The notes under the pieces: model-generated
The model's database searches: none
What the model saw: only the letters and a program-made list of their open reading frames with translations
Told to the model about the DNA's origin: nothing
Translations under genes and position numbers: made by a program
Shown: piece by piece, positions 57,301-64,000 of the stretch
Numbering within the stretch: position 1 is the first letter of the stretch
Layout of the letters: every line of letters begins with the position of its first letter
Assembly: GCF_010093535.1 (NCBI RefSeq)
Contig: NW_022985170.1
Span: 1,083,492-1,147,491 of the forward strand
Direction of reading: 5' to 3'
From: Lindgomyces ingoldianus
Lineage: Eukaryota > Ascomycota > Dothideomycetes > Pleosporales > Lindgomycetaceae
DNA length: 64,000 nucleotides

Positions 57301-58200
57301 CTATATTTCACCTATTTCGACCTCTGAGTTCAAGGAACTGGGAGTTCTAGTTTTCATTTCGGCCTCACGAACCTTATACTCAGCTACGGCCGACTGTCGC
57401 CTTACGGATCCGTAGGTCTCGTTGGCTTGGTGCTTGAGCGTCAGCCATGCGGCTTGCAAGGCTTCGACACATTCCCAGCTTCCTTCCTACATTAGAAGCT
57501 AAGAGTGCACTTCATCAAACATCTAGATCTTCCTAAATATTTAATTTTCAGCAAAACCTTACTGTCAATTCGCGATACGTCTCTGTTTCCTCGAGCAGCC
57601 ACATAGCTGAGGGCATGCTATTGCAGCGAGTATAATCACTGTCAACAAAATCACAGCCCAAGCCACCAACCTTTGCAGATTTTATATCGAATTCTTAAAT
57701 AATGTTCCCTCGGATCTCCGCGATATTCTACTCGGGGTATCAACCCTAAAGACAATCGTTCAGGATTTGGAATTCCTCAATGCCCATGCCCAGGGAGTGT
57801 CCTAAATAGACAGCAGCCTCATGAGTTCGCGTGGAGTTATCTAGGGGTTCAGACAATATATTTATTCTATTGAGCTGTTCCCTCCCGAAATTATCCTAAC
57901 ACCGGGCAGAAATAGGTCGAAAAAGAAAGATCAAGGCAACATTGGTTTCCCTCGCTTGGCCCTTCAAATTGAATATAGGACAAAGAAACTCCTGGATGAA
58001 ATTAGGAAGTACAAGATAACTATCAAATGTATGCTTACTACTGAGTCTATATAAGTGAAAGCACGTATAACTGCACTTCGGCATCAAGAGCACCATGTAT
58101 TTCCACAAGAATACAACTAGCTGCTCTAAGTCACCATTCTAAGTAGAAGTGAATTTAACATGCCTAATCACTCAACAATGGGAAGAGGGTTTGATTGAGG
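57301..58200 (-). pseudogene. Degraded or partial unknown gene
   Basis: The minus strand holds a convincing last exon (57301-57486) encoding about 60 charged residues ending ...S-E-V-E-I-G-E-I-stop. It joins through a well-formed 76-bp intron (57487-57562, GTAAGG...ATGTAG) to an upstream exon read as ...T-Y-R-E-L-T. The join is E-L-T-E-G-S-W-E-C, in frame. Further upstream two frames compete. One has stops at about 57680-57760; the other has a good membrane-helix-like run (about 57610-57670). Farther out a C-I-L-V-E-I-H-G-A-L-D-A segment near 58095-58130 also looks coding. It is either a decayed gene or one whose exons I cannot resolve. Family not recognised. Confidence 0.4.
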
Positions 58201-59531
58201 ATAGTAGATAGTTCCATTTCATTGGCAGGCTTGCGGGAAATTTCTTAGATACTGGGAGGAGCCGTCACTTAGTACAGGTTGTTGATCGCCCGCTAACACA
58301 CCTCATATATTCCTTTATGAATGTCTCGCAGAAGATAAATACACCCCAAACTTGAGGCAAATCTTTTGTATTTCTTTCTATTCGAGACAGAACTCGCTCC
58401 ATTTGCCGGATTACCAAGCCCGAAGCTGTGTATTTTGGGTTGTAGCAGCGGATCGGATAAGGAGCTTGTCGTGTTTCATAGCCCGCAACCCTGCCATTGG
58501 ATCCACAAACTTGTCACATCAGGATGTCTTGACGGAAATAGTTTCTCTTGGCAGTTTCCGAGGGCTTGTCGAATCGGACATATAGCATTATGAGGTGGAG
58601 AGGTGGGTGGGTTCGGGAACGGGAACGGCATTTATGGCTTGCGTGCACTGTAGATTGTTAAGAAGGGTTGGTTTAGGGGATTGGCTGCTTTTATCATTGA
58701 TTTGGTTCGCATAGATTTCGGAGGCGGAGCAAATGTTGGAATTTTTTTTATTCTCTGGTGCCAAAGGGTTCCATACGCTTACTCCTTCCATGGCGCGAAA
58801 CCAACACTCGATTCCTATACTAGGCACACCTAATAGCATCCTCCCCTGTAGGCGCTTCTCCTACTGTAACAAGCCCGCTTTCAATGAGGCACGCGACACA
58901 TTACCCTATCCAACACCATCTCTCCTACCAAGCCCAAGCCAAGAAGCTTGGATAGTTGTTTGCTACAATAAACCACTGTCAAAGCATGAAATCTCCGGGC
59001 CCGTGCCGGATTCCGGAAGTCCTCTAGAAAACTAAGTGATGATCTTTCCGCTTTACGATATTCGCTTCTCTAGGTGAGGTATGCTACGCCTGCATGACAA
59101 GCCCCATCACTGTTTAGCCAAGTCCCAATCACTTGGCCGCGTCGAGTATTTAGCCAAGTGACATGGAGACAAACGGATGTGGATGGCTAAGGCCGCACAG
59201 TGCAGAATGGCGGGCGCTACTGGGCATAGTGATACTGTGGTATTGTCTTGGTGGTGGAGTTGAGTGGGTTTTTGGGGGGTAGGACTCTTGCGGCCTTGGG
59301 CGAAAGGCGTTTTTGGGGGCAGTGCCAAGATTCTAGGTGAGAGGGGGAGGGTTTGTATAAAGGGGATAATGAGGGTGGGTGGCCCCCTAGAATGTAGATA
59401 TCTTTTTTTGTTGTTAGATTGGCTGGTTCAATCTGCTTCTTCACCTTTTTGCTTAGTTCGTTTCTTGCGGCCGAGTCACTCTGCATTTGTCGTTCGTTCC
59501 ATTGAATCTACAACTGCTTCCAATATCCAAT
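58201..59531. other. Intergenic region
   Basis: No supported gene. A G-rich stretch at 58590-58640 and the leader and promoter of the next gene (59380-59531, with CT-rich elements) are present. Confidence 0.5.
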
Positions 59532-60692
59532 ATGCGCCTTACCATTTTCATTCTCTTTGCTGTCAAGCTTAGCTCCGTCCTTGCGTTGCCTAATCAGAGA
59601 TTAGTCCAGCGCTTTGACATTGCTGCCGCACTGGAAAAGCTGAATGAAATCGAGGGCGCTACCTTGCTTGCCAATCAGGCCAGGAAGGGAGGGAAAGAAG
59701 CAAGCAATGCTACGGCTAAAGCTACACCACCAGCTGCTGCCGAGTCTGCTACTGGTGGAGCTGCTGTAGAAGGGGATGGGAAGGAAGGAGAAGGAGAAAG
59801 TATGTAGACCCTAGGAGATGTGCGAGCATGTCGAACAACTACTCACACAGTCTAGATGAAGTTAGAATCGAGGGAAAGTTCGACACTCCCACAACGCTTC
59901 AAGGGGTAAGCCTCTACCAACACTCGCATGTAATAGATCCTTCAGCTTACCTAGCCAGGGCGACATCAAGCAAGACACCGAGTTCACCAAAAGCGTAATT
60001 CCCCTCCTCCCTTCCCTACATTCCCAAACATCCAGCTCCAAGTTAACTCAACTCATCATGCAGGCCATTGGAGCCTTCGAATACGAATTCCAAGCCCCCA
60101 CCGGCGATGAGTTAACCGTGACCGAGAACAAAACGCCTCCTCCGCCACCGGCTGGCTTCGTCGCAGTGGAACCAAGCTCGTTTAAGGTCGCTCTTAAGCA
60201 GAGTAAAGGTGCGGGGTTGACTCTGTCGAAGATTGATTATATATTTGATCCCACGAGTGCGTGTCCTATCATTTCCAATTTCATACCATATCAGCCGGTC
60301 AAGTTGTACAATACTTTTTCGAACTCAGGCCCTATCGCTAACATAATAAAATCCATAGGTCCTGCACTCACCAACGTCGACCTTGCTCAAACGCGAGTGG
60401 GCAAATTATGCAACGTCACCGGTACTTTCGTTGTCGACGAGTCCCTTGGGGAGTTGGAGTTTGAGGCTGAGGAGAACGAAGCAACTTTGAATTTGAATAA
60501 GCAGGTTACTGCTGAAGGAGAGTGGGGTACGTTATTTTACTTCTTATTCCCTTTTCCACTATGATCGAGATGTGAGGTCTCTGGTGGTGTGGTTACTCTC
60601 TGACTAGCATAGGTATCTTTCTTCCGGTTGGCACTGTAGCGGCCGCGTTTAGCAAGTCGGTGCAGCCTGTGAATGCCACGGTAAAGGTTTAG
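59532..60692 (+). CDS. Secreted protein of unknown function, five exons
   Basis: Exons 59532-59799, 59856-59905, 59959-59994, 60064-60526, 60613-60692 give 298 residues. The four introns (56, 53, 69, 86 bp) all have GT...AG and keep frame, which strongly supports a real gene. Residues 1-18 (MRLTIFILFAVKLSSVLA) form a signal peptide. An Ala/Thr/Gly/Glu-rich linker follows (about 45-88). The body holds N-E-V-R-I-E-G-K-F, G-G-D-I-K-Q-D-T, F-E-Y-E-F-Q-A-P, a P-P-P-P-P stretch, and G-E-L-E-F-E-A-E-E-N-E. Beta-strand-like alternation suggests a compact extracellular domain. I know no named family for it. It could be a cell-wall-associated or effector-like protein, but that is speculation. Confidence 0.8.
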
Positions 60693-63231
60693 ATGGTTGA
60701 GCTTCTTGAGAATGTGGGTGGCTTGTCGATTGTTGGGTGCGGAGGTGTTGGGACAATGTGTTGGGCTGCAAAAGGGTGGCCACTAGTGTTTTGGGACATC
60801 AACGACTTGGAGGGTGTAAGCTTTAATGATGTCTATGGGGACATAGCAGAGCAGATAAAGGGCTAGGAGTATGTTGGTAGGATGTTTGTGGCTATCTGGC
60901 GCAATCCAAGTAGGTGCGGAGATCTGTTGGAGCTTGGGGATTAGAGATGCCAACGCAAATTTACCTACGCTTTTAGGCCTTTTGGCTAAGAGACCCCTTG
61001 CCCACATCCTTTCACTCTTTATGCCTCACCATACCGGATAAATTCATACCCATAGATGCCTGGGTTCGATGTCTGGGTTCGATGCTTGTTCGAACTTCGA
61101 TATATGTATGACTCGATGGCGCAGTACAGCCACGTGTTGCTAAATATAGTAATCAATGTCGATAAGCGATCAACTACGAGTTTCCTCCCAGTGCCTTTTC
61201 CTTCTCCAAAGACGATACACAAAGAAGTTTTTGTCCGGCTTGAGACTATCCCTGGGGGTTGCGCCCTTTCACGTCCTCTGAGATATCAAACGCTGCTAAG
61301 AAGCTTTTTCAGCACAATTACCAAGTCAGGCCAGTGCTGAGAAATGGAAAGTAGAGTAATAGCAGCAACACACGATGGCCATAGCATGCACAGGCTCAAT
61401 ACTGAGAAAGCGGCAGGCAGAAGGTCTCCAAATTTGTTGATTTGAAGTTTCTAGATTACACTGCATAGACATGTTCGATCCCCGTACATGTATAGAGCAG
61501 TGAAGTCGACGACGCGTGCCCACCATTATGGGACATTTCTTTGAGAGGTTATCTTCAAATCGGTTTACAGCCTTAATTCGACCCGAAACTACGTCTAAAC
61601 GATATTCACATCTCAAGCCCGAATGGCGAGCAAAGCCTCTAGTCAAGCTTTCACAATGCTCTCCCTTGGACTGATAGCCTTCGGAGAAGAATCAATTAGG
61701 CCTGTTCACGATGCAGAGTCTTCCAGCATTCGAGATTTCTCCTCCTAAGCTGCGAGCTTTCTTCTTCACCTGTTAGCAGCCGCTGTCTCCTCCCCAGCAA
61801 CCTCTACGACCATCATCACCACTGCCTCCTCCGCTACCACTATCACTTCTAAAACCGCCACCGCCGCTCTCGCCCCAAATCTACTAACACTGCTAATTTC
61901 GCCTCCATAACTCCCTTCAATAGCCCAATCCCTATACACCCAATAGCTTGGGACGTCAGCTTCGTGATTGTGACTGACCTGTGCATTTTGGGTAGATTCA
62001 TCACTCTCTCCCTGTTTTCACCCCGCTTGTCTCTACTGCTGCTACAACTGTAGTAGAACAGAAAATTGTTCAGCGCACGATACATGACTGCAATAGGCCA
62101 TATCCCACCAAATAAAGAATTATAGCCGTCACCAGACAGTTCAGGTTGACTGACTGGACTAGGTCGTCGAAAAGGGTTTTACCTTCCTTTTTGTATTGTT
62201 GGCTTTGTGGGTTCTGCTAGGTGAATTCTCATGCCGAACGGCGCGGGTCTGCTTCAGCTAGAAGAAGTAATCTTGAAGCTACGATTGTATGTTGCAGAAG
62301 GCTGTATGAAACGGTGTATATCTGTGGGAGGCTGATAAGTACCAAGTGGAGTCTGGGCAAGGTATATGCTCGAGCAATACAATGATCTATGGGTGGAACT
62401 TGTTACCTACTACAAAAGTCTACGTTTATTCGTCCCCATATTAGCGGTGCCACGCTGCATAAATATTCTCCTTCAGATTCCAGTAGTTATAAACCACTGT
62501 TTCATTCACCTGCCATGACAAACAGCTCTCCAAGCTCACCAATCTAATTTATAGTTATTAGGGAAATGTGGTTATATATGTGTCTGTATACGAAGATCCC
62601 GTATAAGCCATCTGAGTGGGTAGATGCGGTGAACTAGGTGTCGAATTCTTGTCATGGGAGGGGTGTCAGGTGGATAGAACCTGGTGAGATGATTCCCCCT
62701 TTCTTTCTCGCGGTTGGGATGGACGATGTTGTGTAATGAGATCTGATTCAGGCTGGCTGGGCATTCCGGAGTGGTACAAGGTAAGTGCTGCATCCCTCCC
62801 CTAGGAGCCGAAGAGTGTGCAAGGCTGACTGATTGTAGATTTATGGATATGCGAATTCGGCCAGTTCTTTCTACAAGTGACTGAGTTTGATGCTGGGTAG
62901 TGGAAGCTGTTGGAGGGGGCAAGAGAAGTTATGGGAGCTGTTTGGACATTTATTATTACCTCTTCCTTACTTTTAATCCTTTTCTTCCTATCCCGAACCT
63001 TGATCTGCAGTAAAGCTGAACAGTCTTTACCTCAATTTCACCATTATTTTCTCCATCCCTCATGCTTTTAAACTGGGATGATGGTTTCCAATCTACATTT
63101 TATGCATTACATGCCAGTATAGCATTACCGCACTCTATCGCAATCGTGTGCTGTGACCTTGTACCATTTCTATCTCATGCATGATCCCATTAGGCTCTCA
63201 ACCCTCATTTATCCACTCTTCCCCGTGCCGT
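60693..63231. other. 2.5-kb intergenic region
   Basis: No gene supported. A Ser/Thr-rich stretch at 61760-61880 on the plus strand (repeated ACC/ACT codons) resembles wall-protein coding sequence but lacks a start, splice context or continuation. Frames at 61326-61646 and 62572-62922 (minus) show no motif. Confidence 0.5.
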
Positions 63232-63814
63232 CTAATACGGAGCATCCCTCACACCATGTACAAACGTCCTCACACACGTCGTCCCCGAGCCCTTCCAAAA
63301 CAGCACATCTTGCTCTAAATCGCCCTTACAGATCATCCAGCCCTCCTTCTCCCCTCCAACCGTCAGGAGGTACCCCGCATCCAGCGCGAGATTACCAGCT
63401 GGCTGTTCCGCGGCTAGAAATCCTAGTTGCTGGCCTGCTATCACGGTCGTCGAGTTGTATTCGTAGACCCCGATACCGTGAGGCCCGTAGGTGGTCGTGT
63501 GTAGGGTGCCGGAGGTGAGGGTAAAGTTGGGGAGAGAACCATAACCGGGGCCGGTGAGGCGAAGGTAGAGGGTTGGTTGATAGTATGGGTCCTGGGGTGA
63601 GTGTTAGAGGATGTGGGGAGGAGGGACGTGGGAAAGATGTGGAGGGTTGGCTTACGAATAATGAGGTTGCGGATACGGCTCGTAGGGTTGAGGAATTGGA
63701 TGTTGCAGTTGATTGATTCGTTGTTACGAGGAGAAAGTTTGTGAGTTCGGTTGGGAGAGCAGTAGTTAACGACGCGAAGAGGAAAGCCAGGAGGCTAAAG
63801 CTTGCGAAACGCAT
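63232..63814 (-). CDS. Small secreted protein, unknown function
   Basis: Two exons on the minus strand, 63656-63814 and 63232-63591, separated by a 64-bp intron (GTAAGC...CCCCAG). Total 172 residues. Residues 1-20 (MRFASFSLLAFLFASLTTAL) are a signal peptide. The mature part has Tyr- and Gly-rich beta-strand character: D-P-Y-Y-Q-P-T-L-Y-L-R-L-T-G, then G-P-H-G-I-G-V-Y-E-Y, and only two cysteines. Reading through the intron instead gives a Pro/Ser/Arg-rich tail unlike a folded protein, so the spliced form is preferred. The two-cysteine secreted layout is common among fungal hypothetical proteins; no function is claimed. Confidence 0.75.
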
Positions 63815-64000
63815 TATGGATAATCGAACTCTGACGCAATTTTGAAGTATGTAAACCTTCTAAATACAATTCTCGATATTCTAAAAAGGTATGATACCTC
63901 GTAAGAAGATCAACAGGTTTATATATGCACATCGGAAGTCAAAAATAAATAATCCCAGCCTCCAGGACGGGACGAATCCCTTTATACTTGTAACGCAACA

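Overview
The window reads as a stretch of a filamentous ascomycete (Pezizomycotina-type) genome. The evidence is short introns of about 47-111 bp with GT...AG ends, a HET-domain gene, an MscS/EF-hand channel of the fungal type, an APH-type kinase resembling AIM9, and long AT-rich blocks whose transposon copies carry the C-to-T / G-to-A signature of repeat-induced point mutation (RIP). It has two compartments. About 1-43.6 kb is mostly nested, RIP-degraded mobile DNA with one ordinary gene island at 17.2-19.2 kb. About 43.6-64 kb is normal-composition DNA with seven supported genes plus relics.

Mobile compartment. Family A is a Gypsy-type element with LTRs of about 591-617 bp. One complete copy lies at 31696-39365, with a 5-bp target duplication CTCTG and gag-pol on the minus strand. 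A second copy at 3562-10739 has a truncated 5' LTR, and a partial LTR touches the left edge. Family B is Copia-type with a 321-bp LTR: pol at about 10740-14315, a 3' LTR, and two solo LTRs with perfect 5-bp duplications. Family C is a chromodomain Gypsy with LTRs of about 290-298 bp (2782-3561, 19751-21540, coding relics at about 22.7-23.2 kb). There is also a 605-bp miniature LTR element (TRIM, 24124-24728), short pogo/Fot1-like DNA elements with TA duplications (25857-26987, 29896-31326), a further pogo transposase relic (40.9-42.5 kb), and several solo LTRs. Some of these are nearly free of RIP although they sit inside heavily mutated hosts.

Gene compartment, left to right: an extracellular aldose 1-epimerase (minus), a HET-domain protein (plus), an alpha/beta hydrolase (plus), an MscS-type mechanosensitive channel with an EF hand (plus), a degraded unknown gene (minus), a secreted protein of unknown function with five exons (plus), and a small secreted protein (minus). 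No biosynthetic cluster or shared pathway is evident; they look like independent genes beside a transposon-rich block.

The most interesting signals are: (1) in three LTR families the bases just inside the 5' LTR are complementary to a stretch 31-40 bp downstream of an LTR TATA-like box, the layout expected for Tf1-type self-primed reverse transcription, here even in a 605-bp TRIM; (2) a before/after pair of the same 203-bp LTR shows this genome's RIP changed CpA, CpG and CpC but spared CpT; (3) in the complete family A copy, mutation fades toward both outer ends of the element; (4) all pol relics have lost the catalytic YXDD motif through G-to-A change. All splice models, reading frames and homology calls were made by eye.
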